Shown: positions 18,371-27,901, counted from the first letter of the stretch. The stretch is 64,000 nucleotides of DNA from Ruminococcus sp. FC2018 (GCF_000621805.1 NZ_JHXH01000003.1:1-64000), one strand, 5' to 3'. Numbers and translations: made by a program. Notes: generated by a model from the sequence alone, not told the origin.

Positions 18371-18527
18371 AATCGACTGCACAGAGAGATCTGTGCGGTC
18401 TTTTTTTGCCTTGTAAAATGTAAAGAATTCGTGAACGGCAGAAAAATGTCGCTTTTTGTCGTTTCTCATCGGTAAGTATATAGAGGGCGATCGTTCTCAA
18501 CAAACACAAAAAGAAAGGAGAAATCAC

Positions 18528-19826
18528 ATGAACAAACTGATCACCAAGTCCTGCGAGGAGATAATGACCACGCTGTACAAGCCGATAGAGTTCGCCGTTG
18601 ACGGCTTGCTTGCCCAAGGCTTGTACATTCTTGCAGGCTCCCCGAAGGCGGGGAAATCGTGGCTCGCTTTGCAGCTTTGCCTCGCAGTTGCAAAAGGAGA
18701 AAAGCTGTTTGAGCGTGAGACAAACGGCGGCACTGCACTGTACTTTTGTCTCGAAGATGGCTACGAGCGTATCCAAAAGAGGCTCTATGAACTGACAGAT
18801 GAGCCGTCGGACAATCTGTTCTTTTCGATAATGGCTGACTCTATCGGCTGCGGATTGGAGGAACAGATAACCAAGTTCAAGTCTGCACATGAGGACTTGC
18901 ACCTCGTTGTTATCGACACGTTGCAAATGGTAAGGAGTGAAACAGACTCAACTTACGGCAGTGACTATGCAGAGCTTCTGCCGCTGAAAGCTCTCGCACA
19001 ACAGCTCGGTATCAGCATCGTGCTTGTACATCATCTGCGCAAGGCCGCCGACAAAGATCCGTTCAACATGGTCTCAGGCAGCACAGGTCTGAACGGCTGC
19101 GTTGACGGACTGCTGGTGCTGATGAAAGCAAAGCGGAGTGCAAACCAAGCGACCTTGCACTGCACGGGTCGAGACATTGAGGACACGGAACTGCTGCTAA
19201 CCCGGAAGGGTGCAAGCTGGACGGTCACAGACGAGAGCGAGGATAAGCCGCCCGACCTTTTTTCTTTTGCCATTCACGACCTGATGCTTGAGCTGCTTTC
19301 GTTCAAAGGCTCGGCGACAGAGCTGTGCGGTCTGCTGGCAGAGAAATACTCTCGGGAGTTCTTTCCAAATATGATGAAGAAAGAGCTGACACTGCACGGC
19401 TATGAACTGCAAAGCTACGGAGTTAAGTTCTCTCACAAGCGCAGCAACGGACAGCGATTGATTATGCTGGAGTACGACCGTGACAGTGACACCGGTGACG
19501 GCAAAAATCTGATGCCCGAGCCGTCACAAAATGCTGACCCTGCTGTCACTGCCGGAAAATCTGAAAGCTCACAAACTACTGATTCTATTGACTCTGCGAG
19601 TGTAGGCATCAACAACACTTGTGAAAAGTTAGCTGACCCTGTCAGGCAGTTAGCTGTCCCTTTTCGCAGCGGAGCTGACCCTGAGTATGCAATCATCAAT
19701 GGAAAGAGAGTTGAGGTGAAAAGTTATACACTTGATGAAATTCTGATGCAGAGCGCAGCCAGACTTCGGGAGAAGATTTTCAGAGAGCGAGGTATAGTTG
19801 TACCCGATTTTGACCCCTCACTGTGA
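18528..19826 (+). CDS. RepA-like AAA ATPase
   Basis: The 432-residue product has a RecA-fold ATPase domain: Walker A GSPKAGKS (residues 37-44) and Walker B VVIDT near 130, followed by a conserved VHHLRK and GSTGLNG segment. This is the AAA_25/RepA family found in plasmid and integrative-element replication modules, where it acts as a hexameric helicase. The C-terminal 150 residues are variable and probably mediate DNA or partner binding. ATG 18528 has AAAGGAG at 8 bp; a 24-codon upstream extension is not supported. It belongs to the mobile-element block 16453-22375. Confidence 0.85.
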   Translation: MNKLITKSCEEIMTTLYKPIEFAVDGLLAQGLYILAGSPKAGKSWLALQLCLAVAKGEKLFERETNGGTALYFCLEDGYERIQKRLYELTDEPSDNLFFSIMADSIGCGLEEQITKFKSAHEDLHLVVIDTLQMVRSETDSTYGSDYAELLPLKALAQQLGISIVLVHHLRKAADKDPFNMVSGSTGLNGCVDGLLVLMKAKRSANQATLHCTGRDIEDTELLLTRKGASWTVTDESEDKPPDLFSFAIHDLMLELLSFKGSATELCGLLAEKYSREFFPNMMKKELTLHGYELQSYGVKFSHKRSNGQRLIMLEYDRDSDTGDGKNLMPEPSQNADPAVTAGKSESSQTTDSIDSASVGINNTCEKLADPVRQLAVPFRSGADPEYAIINGKRVEVKSYTLDEILMQSAARLREKIFRERGIVVPDFDPSL

Positions 19827-20556
19827 GCCGATTTGTGCCCACACTCTCCCTCGGTGGACAAACTCCCCGACCCGCAGGAACACAACGCCGCACAGGGCAG
19901 CGTGGCGCAAGTGTGAGCGAATGACAGGGCAAAGAACTCTCGCCGCAGGAGTTTACTATCTGTATAGTAACTTTTGAATTTGCAGAAAAGACAAAAGCCC
20001 GTGCTTGAACGCTTTGCGGCTTACGAGTAATGAATAAAACTGTTCCAAGTATCAGTATCAAACGGCAGTCCGAAACCTGCACTGATTCCGGACACGCCAG
20101 CATCGCAGGTGGCAGTCCCGCTGAAGCGGTCAGCCTCCCGCATTACCGGCACGGGGAGAACCCCGTGGACCCCCTTGCATCATTGACAGAGGAAGATGAT
20201 AACAAAGTGTGTCTGCCTGCGAAACGGCAACCGATATCAACCCTCGGAATTGGCACCGGAAAGGCTCCATTTAGTACTTTGCAGGAAAAAGCACGGCGTC
20301 ATTTGCCGCCGCACGCCTCACTTCGACGAGCAAAGCTCGGCGTGTTTGCGAGAGAATCTGCAAAATGAGAATTGGAGTCAAAATCGAAAATTTGCAAAAG
20401 TACAGGCGTCAAAAATCGAAAAATCAGCCTCTTTCGGCGGTGCTGCGAGGCGTTCCACTGGCGTCACGAGCAGTTTTCAGCTGAACAAAACAGTTGTGTT
20501 GTAATTCTTAACAGCGAAAAAAAATCAAAAAGAAACGAAAGGAAGAATGATAGAAA
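19827..20556. other. 730-bp gap in mobile element, no supported gene
   Basis: Two short ORFs overlap here (20030-20368 and 20196-20504), but neither has a good ribosome site or a recognisable domain. The stretch includes a 7-bp inverted repeat with 4-nt loop (19953-19970, ttactat / atagtaa) and a GC-rich hairpin-prone segment near 20150-20175. In a mobile element such a region might hold a transfer or replication origin, but no relaxase gene is in the window to support this. Confidence 0.4.
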
Positions 20557-21084
20557 ATGAAAAATGAAAACTTAACTTCACAGCAGAGATTTGAAATGAT
20601 GCTGCCGTGCAGAGATGACAGCGACAGAGCCGAACAGTTTGCCAAGCTCAATGAAAAATGGCGTGAGCTGTTCACCAATCTCTCAAAAGATCTGACCGAT
20701 GAGCAGAGAATTATGTTTGACACTTTGCTCAATGTGCAGCTCCGGCAGAACGACATCGTCAACAGAGAGACATACTCAACAGGGTTTAAAAACGGTGCAA
20801 GAATGATGTTTGAAATGTTTGAGCAGGACGGTCAATTCGGTTACAGACAGGCTCGTCCTGTACTTGATAAGTCAGACTACATTGACGAAAGCTGTCTGCC
20901 TAACAAGAAACTTCCTACGATGTTGACTATCAAGGAAGCGGCAAAACAAGTTCCCGGATTTACCGAATATCAGATCCGCAGGCTGTGCAAATCGGGTGAG
21001 CTGCCTTGCGTCTTTGCCGGCAAGAAAACTCTTATCAATCGTGACAATCTGTACAAATATCTCTACGGTGAATCAGTTGAATAG
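20557..21084 (+). CDS. Excisionase-like HTH protein
   Basis: The 175-residue product has a C-terminal winged-helix excisionase domain (about 120-172) with LTIKEAAKQVPGFTEYQIRR and a later GKKTLINRDNLYKYL, the MerR/excisionase pattern. The N-terminal 110 residues are acidic and helical without a known domain. It lies 100 bp upstream of the second integrase on the same strand, the usual xis-int arrangement, and probably steers that integrase toward excision. Confidence 0.8.
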   Translation: MKNENLTSQQRFEMMLPCRDDSDRAEQFAKLNEKWRELFTNLSKDLTDEQRIMFDTLLNVQLRQNDIVNRETYSTGFKNGARMMFEMFEQDGQFGYRQARPVLDKSDYIDESCLPNKKLPTMLTIKEAAKQVPGFTEYQIRRLCKSGELPCVFAGKKTLINRDNLYKYLYGESVE

Positions 21085-21187
21085 TCAAAAAATATGTTGT
21101 GAAACTTAATTCATCACAGCCGGGATAGCTATTCCCGTAAGTCTGTGATATTGTGTAGAATACCAATACGAAAGGAGGGAAAAGATT

Positions 21188-22375
21188 ATGGCAACGATAA
21201 CGAAAAGAGGAAAGTCATACCGCATAGTTGTTTCCTGTGGATACGACATCTACGGCAAACAGATAACCCACTCAAAGACATGGCGACCAAGCGAGGAAAT
21301 GTCTGCAAGCCAGGTCAAAAAAGAGCTCAACAGGCAGGTCACTTTGTTTGAGGAAGAATGCTCACACGGAACTGTCACAGAGAACATCAAGTTTCAGCGT
21401 CTTGCGGAAATGTGGTTCGATGAGTACGCACAGTTCAATCACCGCAGCACCTCACTTCAGCGTGACAGGCAGCTTGCATCACGAGTCTACCCCGCACTCG
21501 GACACCAATGGATAGACAAGATAACCGCACACGACATTCAGGTGTTCATCAACTCGCTTGCACGAAACGGTGCGAACAAGCGAAACGGCAAACCGCTGTC
21601 GCAGAAAACTATCAAGCACCACCTGTCGTTCATCTCATCTATCTTTGAGTACGCAAAGAACCTTGATATGATAAGCTCGAATCCGTGCAGAAAAGTCGTC
21701 ATACCGAAGCTCGACGCAAATGGAAAGCTGATGACGAAAAAGGAAAAGCAGATCTACACCAAGGAGCAGATCAAGGAGTTTATGCAGATGATAGAAACCG
21801 CACCGCTGAAATACAAAGTGTTCTTCAAGCTGGCTGTGTACACCGGGTGCAGACGAGGCGAACTGCTCGGGCTGGAGTGGAAAGACATCAACTTTGATGA
21901 GCAAGTTTTCTATGTACATCAGACCTCAAACTACACCGCAGAAAAAGGCGTGTACACCGACGGCACAAAGACCGTAAAGTCAACGAGAACGGTCAATATG
22001 CCGCAGGTGATCTGCGAGCTGCTCAAAGAGTACAAACTGGAGCAGGACAAATACAAGGTCAGCATCGGCGACCAATGGGTTGAAAACGACAGGCTGTTCA
22101 TCAAGTGGAACGGCGAGCCGATGCACCCGAACACTCCATACACCTGGCTGATGCGGGAGTGCGAGCGAAACAACTTCCCATTCTACGGCATACACACATT
22201 CAGGCATCTGTTCGCCTCGCTTGAAATAGAGGCAGGCATCGACCCGACGACCGTAGCCGCAACGCTTGGACACTCAACGCCGATAACCACCATGTCAACA
22301 TACAGTCACTATTTCGCACAGAGCAAGCAGCGAGCGAGCAATGCGGTTGCAGAGTTCCTTGAAAAGAGCGGTTAA
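21188..22375 (+). CDS. Tyrosine integrase with arm-binding N-terminus (Tn916/phage type)
   Basis: The 395-residue product has an N-terminal arm-type DNA-binding domain (residues 1-55), a SAM-like core-binding domain (about 65-165), and a catalytic domain with Arg222 (TGCRRGE), Lys264, His336 and Arg339 (HTFRH), His362 (LGHST) and Tyr372 (STYSH). All catalytic residues are present. AAAGGAGGG precedes ATG 21188. It sits at the right end of the mobile block, directly inside the attachment-like repeat at 22536-22774, whose paired motifs fit arm-type sites for this kind of integrase. Confidence 0.93.
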   Translation: MATITKRGKSYRIVVSCGYDIYGKQITHSKTWRPSEEMSASQVKKELNRQVTLFEEECSHGTVTENIKFQRLAEMWFDEYAQFNHRSTSLQRDRQLASRVYPALGHQWIDKITAHDIQVFINSLARNGANKRNGKPLSQKTIKHHLSFISSIFEYAKNLDMISSNPCRKVVIPKLDANGKLMTKKEKQIYTKEQIKEFMQMIETAPLKYKVFFKLAVYTGCRRGELLGLEWKDINFDEQVFYVHQTSNYTAEKGVYTDGTKTVKSTRTVNMPQVICELLKEYKLEQDKYKVSIGDQWVENDRLFIKWNGEPMHPNTPYTWLMRECERNNFPFYGIHTFRHLFASLEIEAGIDPTTVAATLGHSTPITTMSTYSHYFAQSKQRASNAVAEFLEKSG

Positions 22376-22388
22376 CGCCGTAAAAGCA

Positions 22389-22422
22389 ACAGCCCTGCGG
22401 GTCAGACTTGCAGGGCTGTTTT
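22389..22422 (+). terminator. Terminator of the integrase gene
   Basis: A 10-bp stem (acagccctgc / gcagggctgt, 22389-22398 and 22410-22419) followed by a T-run lies 14 bp after the integrase stop. Confidence 0.85.
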
Positions 22423-22535
22423 CATACATATTTTAGTTGACAGCTAAATAAAGGCCAAAGTGACACAAGAGTGTCACAGGCGCAAACGGCGCAGATACTG
22501 TGTAAAGTGGCATATCGTTTAGTATCGTTTGGTGA

Positions 22536-22774
22536 AAATAAAGACCAAACAAAGACCAAAACACACTTTTGGACAAAAATAAAGCCCGCAAACGCCGTGT
22601 TTGCGAGCTTTTCTTTTATGCGGCAAACGGGACTTGAACGATGGCAAGGTGCTGCACCGTTCACTGCCGGTCTGTGCTGATCTCAGCTGTTGCGCCGATT
22701 TTGACACCATCAATTCACGCAGTTTCAAGTGATCTCAAGCAGCCTTTGTCAGAAATAAGGTCCAAATAAGGTCC
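22536..22774. repeat. Attachment-site-like repeat R3
   Basis: Paired aaagaccaa motifs (22540, 22551; 11 bp apart) precede a hairpin (22587-22605, cgcaaac / gtttgcg), the tRNA-3'-end-like core at 22618-22639 and, 120 bp on, a second pair, aaggtcc at 22757 and 22768, again 11 bp apart. Having arm-like pairs on both sides of the core fits a junction between two elements. It lies between the integrase and the transport island. Confidence 0.6.
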
Positions 22775-22801
22775 GCAGGTACGAATCTATCAATCATAAT
22801 A

Positions 22802-23524
22802 TCATGAATAATACTTCTGATTTCCACTGTTCCGCTTATCAGGTAAAGTCATTTTGAGAGTGCCGTTGTTAAGCAAAGGTCTCAAATACTTTATTCTGAA
22901 ATTAGTCCTTCCGCTCAATCCGCAATACTCTTGTATTTCCTTTCTTGTGCGAGGTGTCTTACAATACGCTACCAAAGCAGCTAATGTTACACTTCCGATA
23001 ACTTGGTCTGTAACTTGGTCTGTATCTTGGTCCGTGACTTGAACTGTTTTATGTCCATAGTTCAGATTTGGAAAAGTAACCACAAACTGCACTCTGTCAG
23101 AATAGAACTGCGGCTCTTTATCAGGTGTAAAATTAGGAGAGGAAAAACTGCTCATTCTTATCTTCTTGATGCCACTGCCTTCACGCTCCATATAACCAAG
23201 CCTTGCAAAAATATCAGCAAGGACAGGATTTCTTCTTGTTGACGGAATCTGCTCTATGTTTCTGTCCTGTATCATAGTTCCGTCCGGCATTCCGCCGGGA
23301 GAATAGATTTCCATCCGATCATCAAAAATGACAACATGGACTTCGCTTCCGTTAACAAGATAATCCCGGTGGATAAGTGCATTTACAAGCGCCTCAAAGT
23401 ATCCTCTTTCCTGATACTCGGGGAATTTCTCTCTTGAATTCGGAGTTTTTCTCCACATCAGCTTTGTGTTGCGCTTTATAAAGGCATCCACACTATCACC
23501 CTTTCGCAAAAAAATCAGTATCAT
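22802..23524 (-). pseudogene. 5'-truncated AlbA/Schlafen-type ATP-binding protein (C-terminal half)
   Basis: From VDAFIKRNTKLMWRKT onward the 240 codons match the C-terminal part of 'ATP-binding / RecG-like' proteins: EALVNALIHRDYL, a DDRMEIYSPGGMPDG segment, RNPVLADIFARLGYMEREGSG, and a C-terminal winged helix. The N-terminal AlbA_2 (Schlafen-type) domain is absent. The frame opens at an ATG overlapping the permease stop (ATGA), but the first codons come from a spacer that is duplicated at 62571-62610, where it leads into an AraC gene. It is therefore a recombination product, possibly still translated by coupling. Confidence 0.7.
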
Positions 23525-26235
23525 TCTCTGTTTTTCAGCACCTCGGCAGGTGTTATCTTTGATATCTTTCTGACGAGCAGTCTGTTTATCACGAGGTAAA
23601 CGAGCATCATCACGCAGTAAAGCAGGACATATGCATACCACTGATAAGATGTATCCATACAGCAGGCGACATTTGCGACGAACGACGGATAGACAAGATC
23701 AATGATGAACTTAGCCGCCGGTATCGCTGCAAGTCCGCCGACAGCGACAACGATAAGGTTGCCGTTGAGGTAGAGACTGCGTATCTCTTTCGGACGGTAG
23801 CCGAATATCTTGATAAGCGAGATGCCGAAGCTTGAGCGGTCAATCATAACGCTCATCATAAGATACATCACCACGCAGAAAATTACCGAGCCTGCGGCGA
23901 GCAGCATTACGATGAACGAGGTCATCTGGTCTATGAATACGCCTGCGCTCTTTTTAATCTCGTCCTTTGTCGTGACGCTGTAAAGCCTTCCCTGCTCGAT
24001 GTCGAGCTGTTTATCCGAGTACACGGCATTGAAATGGTCCTTGTCCTTTCCGAACAGTTCGCACATGCTCTGCCTGTCCATAAAGACAGTAAAGCCGGGT
24101 GAATATTTGGCGATGCCGGTGACGGTGAATGTATGGTCTATGTCGTTTGCAGGGTCGGTGAATGTCACCTTGTCGCCCTCTTTGTAACCGAAGCGCTCTG
24201 CAAGAGAGTCATTGATGACAGCCTTATTGCTGCCCTTTTCGGTCTTTGCATCAAAGTATCTGCTTTCGCCGTCGATACCAATGACGCTGACCTCGAGAGT
24301 ATAGCCGCCGACCTCTGTGTTGAGTCCCTCGACATAAGCCGCCTCGCCGCCCTCGGGCGCTTTCTTTTCGGGGTATTTGTAAAGGTACATATACTCATAC
24401 TTGGTGTCGGCAGTATTCCTGTCTCGAACATCGGTACAAAGCGAATATGTGTTGAAACCGAGCACGATGACGAGCATAGATATCATCATTCCGAGCACGA
24501 CTGCAACCGAGCAGCGAAGCTCCCTGACCATATGCCTGATACGAAAAACTCTTTCAAAGTTGTTCGACTTTATTCTGAACTGCTTGTAACCCTCTGCACG
24601 CTGTTCACTGCGGATAAGCGAGAGCGCCGTTCTGCCCAGGCGCTTGTTTATCACGAGCGTGTTGACCAGCGCACTTATCACGGGCGGCATGAGCAGACCG
24701 TAGATGAGAAGATACGGCGGGAACACATAATCGACATCAGGCAGTGAGAAATATGTATAGCTCTTTTGCATCTGCGAGCCGATGCCGAACGGTGTAAAGC
24801 CGAGCGATGTGCCGAGCAGTGCACCGATGAATGCGACAACTGTCGGCATCGTGATATAGTGGCGCAGAAGGTCTTTTTTCTTTACGCCGAGTGCATACAG
24901 CGAACCGATAACGCTCGATTCCTGTTCTATCTGGTGAACGACGAACACCGAGATAACATACGCAAAAAGTATCAGCACTATGACACCTGCAACAAGACCG
25001 CCGACCTTGTTCATTATGACGTCGCCAGCCGCAGCGGCTATCCTTGCGTTGTCGCCTGCCTTGATAAAGCTTGTCAGATTGTCGATATCGAGCACGAACT
25101 CTTTTTTCACAAGCTCGTCGGTGAAATCTTTCATCTTGTCAACGCCGCTGTAAAGCTCGCCCGAGCCTCTGGCAGCCTCTCCCACGCCGTTTGTGTAATC
25201 ATCTATGCCCTTTTTGAAAGCCGCAATGCTGTCAAGGCTTGCTTTCAGCGATGCAGCCTGACCTGTTGTGTCTGCCTTTGCGGCGGCAGCGAGAACGTCT
25301 GCATAATTCTGCTCTGTCAGCGTCTGCTTTATTCCGAACGCTGCCGCTGCCTTGTTTGCCTGCGCAAGATATGAATCGAACAGCTTTTGTGCGGATGATA
25401 TAAGGTCACTGCTGCTTTTGTCGAGCTTCCCGAGACCGCTTGATAGCTCCTTTGAGCCTGAATGTATTCCCGAAACGCCGTCCTCAATCTCTTTTTTCGC
25501 ATCGAGGAACTCAGCTATCGACTCCTTGAAATACTTGTCCTCGACTTTTTCATAGTCAAATTCAAGCTCTTTTATCCTGCTTTTCATATCGTCGTCGGTG
25601 ACATTCTTTCCAAGACGGTAGGAGTAAGTGTACTCCTGTGCTTTCTGCGAAGATGCAGAAACTATCTTATCATATTCATCAGATGTGACGAAGAGCAGAC
25701 CGAACACCTCCGACTGAACGCCCGTATCCGAAAGCTTGCGAAGCGGTGCATCGTAGTCGGGAACTGTTCCGAGACCGACTATCTCAAACTCCACGCCGCC
25801 TGCGGTCAGCTTATCTCCGACATCGTATCCGTTGACCTCTGCAAAGCGGCGCTCAACAACCGCCTCGCCCTTGCTCTGTGCGTTTCTGCCCTTGGTGAGC
25901 TGTATAAGGTCTGTCTTTTCCCTGTTTTTGAAAAGCCGCAGCACCTTGCCGTCGTCTGTTGGCATATCGGTGCTGAACTGCTGCTCAATCACGCAGTCTC
26001 CTTCCGAGAGCTTTTCAAGCTCGCTGTCCGTCAGCGGCACAAAGACGGTGAACTGTCCGTCCTGCACAAAGCTGTCTTTGCCTTTTTCATCTGTTCCCTG
26101 TATTATCGCATCTGCCGAGCCGACCATGCTGACAACGAGAAAGACACCCATAACGATGAGCAACACAAGTGCAAGGTATCTTCCGAGGTTGCTTCTGAGG
26201 TCACGCAGCAGCCTTTTTCTCAGTACTCTGTTCAT
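23521..26235 (-). CDS. MacB/FtsX-type ABC permease (long form)
   Basis: The 904-residue permease has an N-terminal membrane helix (residues 20-40), a large extracytoplasmic region, two FtsX domains of three helices each (around 420-540 and 780-900) and the C-terminal ITPAEVLKNRE typical of the family. Residues about 235-390 form a coiled-coil insertion rich in Ala/Ser/Gly that is missing from its close paralogue at 60324-62576. These permeases act in peptide, lipoprotein or antibiotic efflux and sensing. It is 1 bp after the ATPase gene; both follow a GTTAG-N6-CTAAC box. Substrate unknown. Confidence 0.88.
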   Translation of the reverse strand: MNRVLRKRLLRDLRSNLGRYLALVLLIVMGVFLVVSMVGSADAIIQGTDEKGKDSFVQDGQFTVFVPLTDSELEKLSEGDCVIEQQFSTDMPTDDGKVLRLFKNREKTDLIQLTKGRNAQSKGEAVVERRFAEVNGYDVGDKLTAGGVEFEIVGLGTVPDYDAPLRKLSDTGVQSEVFGLLFVTSDEYDKIVSASSQKAQEYTYSYRLGKNVTDDDMKSRIKELEFDYEKVEDKYFKESIAEFLDAKKEIEDGVSGIHSGSKELSSGLGKLDKSSSDLISSAQKLFDSYLAQANKAAAAFGIKQTLTEQNYADVLAAAAKADTTGQAASLKASLDSIAAFKKGIDDYTNGVGEAARGSGELYSGVDKMKDFTDELVKKEFVLDIDNLTSFIKAGDNARIAAAAGDVIMNKVGGLVAGVIVLILFAYVISVFVVHQIEQESSVIGSLYALGVKKKDLLRHYITMPTVVAFIGALLGTSLGFTPFGIGSQMQKSYTYFSLPDVDYVFPPYLLIYGLLMPPVISALVNTLVINKRLGRTALSLIRSEQRAEGYKQFRIKSNNFERVFRIRHMVRELRCSVAVVLGMMISMLVIVLGFNTYSLCTDVRDRNTADTKYEYMYLYKYPEKKAPEGGEAAYVEGLNTEVGGYTLEVSVIGIDGESRYFDAKTEKGSNKAVINDSLAERFGYKEGDKVTFTDPANDIDHTFTVTGIAKYSPGFTVFMDRQSMCELFGKDKDHFNAVYSDKQLDIEQGRLYSVTTKDEIKKSAGVFIDQMTSFIVMLLAAGSVIFCVVMYLMMSVMIDRSSFGISLIKIFGYRPKEIRSLYLNGNLIVVAVGGLAAIPAAKFIIDLVYPSFVANVACCMDTSYQWYAYVLLYCVMMLVYLVINRLLVRKISKITPAEVLKNRE

Positions 26236-26236
26236 T

Positions 26237-26938
26237 TTACAAGTCCTCCAGCTGTGCTGCGGGAACTCTCGTCTCGTTCTCGTAGTCTTTTATAACAAGC
26301 CCGTCTTTAAGGAAAATGACCTTGTGCACCATATTCTTTATTGAGTTGTTGTGAGTAACTATCAGCATCGTTGTACCGTACTTTGCGTTTATCTTTTCAA
26401 GCAGCACGAGGATATCCCGTGATGTTTTTGAATCGAGCGCACCCGTCGGCTCGTCGCAAAGCAGCAGCTTGGGATTTTTGATGAGTGCTCTTGCGATAGC
26501 ACATCTCTGCTGCTGACCTCCCGAAAGCTGTGACGGGAACTTGTTCTGGTGCTCGGTCAGCCCGAGCGTTTCGAGCAGCTCATCCATATCAAGCGGGTCA
26601 TCTGTCAGATACTCGCAGACACGGATATTCTCCCTGACCGTCAGGTTCGGCACAAGATTGTAGAACTGAAAAATGAAGCCGAGATTGTCACGTCTGTAAT
26701 CGGAAAGCTGTGCAGGCTTCAGACCGAATATCTCCTGTCCGTCAACTGTCACCGAACCCGAATCCATTTCATCAAGTCCGCCGATGCAGTTGAGCAGAGT
26801 CGATTTGCCCGAGCCGCTCGTGCCCTGTATAACGCACATCTGCCCTTTCTTCACAGATGTGTTCACACCCTTTAATACCTGAATGTAGCTCTGATCCTTA
26901 CCGTAGCTTTTCTTTAAGTTCTTTACCTCAAGATACAT
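26237..26938 (-). CDS. ABC ATPase (LolD/MacB type)
   Basis: The 233-residue ATPase has Walker A GTSGSGKS (39-46), a Q-loop in FIFQFYN, signature LSGGQQQR, Walker B LLLCDEPT with D-loop GALDS, and H-loop VTHN. It pairs with the permease directly downstream. ATG 26938 has GGAGG 9 bp upstream; the in-frame ATG at 26971 overlaps the operator and is not used. It is very similar to the ATPase at 59623-60324. Confidence 0.93.
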   Translation of the reverse strand: MYLEVKNLKKSYGKDQSYIQVLKGVNTSVKKGQMCVIQGTSGSGKSTLLNCIGGLDEMDSGSVTVDGQEIFGLKPAQLSDYRRDNLGFIFQFYNLVPNLTVRENIRVCEYLTDDPLDMDELLETLGLTEHQNKFPSQLSGGQQQRCAIARALIKNPKLLLCDEPTGALDSKTSRDILVLLEKINAKYGTTMLIVTHNNSIKNMVHKVIFLKDGLVIKDYENETRVPAAQLEDL

Positions 26939-26960
26939 TGCTGTTTCCTCCCTTGTCTGT

Positions 26961-26991
26961 GTTAGTTTCAACTAACCTATGGTCATATCAA
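26961..26991 (-). promoter_or_regulatory. GTTAG-N6-CTAAC box (site 1) and possible promoter
   Basis: Inverted repeat at 26961-26976 about 25 bp upstream of the ATPase start. On the minus strand a TTGATA (26986-26991) and a weak AAACTA (26963-26968) at 17 bp would place the box inside the promoter. The box is clear; the promoter hexamers are not convincing. Confidence 0.65.
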
Positions 26992-27102
26992 GAGCAGAAG
27001 ATCCTGCTCTGAAACCGTTTTGTTTCATTTGGGGCTTTCCGGTCGCCCCAAGTGTCCGACAGGACGGTTAGCCCCATTCGGACATATGCTCTGATAAAAA
27101 AG

Positions 27103-27720
27103 TTATTTGTCGTCTTCAAGCACAAATTCAAGCCACGACTTGACCAGCATGTCAAGCACGGGCTTTATCTTTTCCTCCGCCTTGTCTCTGTCCTTTTCGT
27201 GCGTCAGCAGGTGAATGAACGCATCGACTTGTACATGGCTCAGCCAGTGCAGCATATACCTGTTGACACGCTTGCCGGGCACTGCATCTGCAAACTTCTG
27301 CGCCGACTTCAGATAGCCTGCGTCGAGCATCTCTATTATTCTGTCGGGCAGATCCTCAAACTGCGATCCCTGCGACTTTTCGAGCAGTATCATCATCTCA
27401 TCGTAGTGGCTGTAAAGCAGGTCGACCATCTGCTTTGCAAACTCGTCGTGTTCGCCTGCAACGAACGTATATGCCGAGATATCAAGGTTTGCTTCCTCAG
27501 CAAAATGCGTCTGCATCAGCTGGGTAAACTCGTCCAGTGCGCCCGCCACGACTGCTTGAAACAGTCCATTTTTGTCCTTGAAAAGAAAGTACACCGCACC
27601 TGTCGTCAGCCCTGCCTGCGTGCAGATACTGCGCAGCGACGCTTTCTCGTAGCCTTTTTCAAGGAACTCTTTTTTTGCACATTCTATGAGCTTTTCACGG
27701 CTCTCGTTATTTATTGGCAT
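27103..27720 (-). CDS. TetR-family regulator
   Basis: The 205-residue protein has an N-terminal TetR helix-turn-helix (residues 8-55: ECAKKEFLEKGYEKASLRSI, then TTGAVYFLFKDK) and a variable ligand-binding half. ATG 27720 is 8 bp after GGAGGA; an upstream GTG/ATG extension would overlap the operator. It has its own promoter and operator (27735-27788). It lies between two MacB-type ABC operons on the same strand and may control either; the ligand is unknown. Confidence 0.9.
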   Translation of the reverse strand: MPINNESREKLIECAKKEFLEKGYEKASLRSICTQAGLTTGAVYFLFKDKNGLFQAVVAGALDEFTQLMQTHFAEEANLDISAYTFVAGEHDEFAKQMVDLLYSHYDEMMILLEKSQGSQFEDLPDRIIEMLDAGYLKSAQKFADAVPGKRVNRYMLHWLSHVQVDAFIHLLTHEKDRDKAEEKIKPVLDMLVKSWLEFVLEDDK

Positions 27721-27734
27721 CTTTTTGTCCTCCA

Positions 27735-27788
27735 CATAACAGCGTTACGTAACAATGTTATGTTACAACATTTCTTCCTGTTTGTCAA
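27735..27788 (-). promoter_or_regulatory. Promoter and operator of the TetR gene at 27103
   Basis: TTGACA (27783-27788), 17 bp, and TAACAT (27760-27765) on the minus strand are followed by an inverted repeat with 7-bp arms cataaca / tgttatg (27735-27741, 27756-27762) around a palindromic gttacgtaac (27744-27753). The position fits TetR autorepression. Confidence 0.65.
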
Positions 27789-27838
27789 GACCTTTTCAGA
27801 AAAAAATCTGATTTTTTTTGAAAAACGGCAAAAATAAA

Positions 27839-27869
27839 TACCCGCACGGGATCTGATTCCATGCGGGTA
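27839..27869 (-). terminator. Terminator of the 32679-27902 operon
   Basis: An 8-bp stem (tacccgca / tgcgggta) is followed on the minus strand by a T-rich run. It lies 33 bp beyond the small membrane protein gene. Confidence 0.75.
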
Positions 27870-27901
27870 TCTTCAAGAAAGGGAAGAACAAGATGTAAGC
27901 G

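Noticed and set aside
20030-20504. Two overlapping short genes after the RepA-like ATPase
   Set aside because: No convincing ribosome sites, no recognisable family, and unusual composition; left as non-coding.
25462-26295. Long open frame of 277 codons on the plus strand
   Set aside because: It is antisense to the MacB-type permease, which has clear homology; the frame has no ribosome site and no recognisable domain.
26991-27084. Terminator candidates between the TetR and ABC ATPase genes
   Set aside because: Several inverted repeats are present (26991-27010; 27053-27084) but none is followed by a clear T-run on the minus strand, so none is called.
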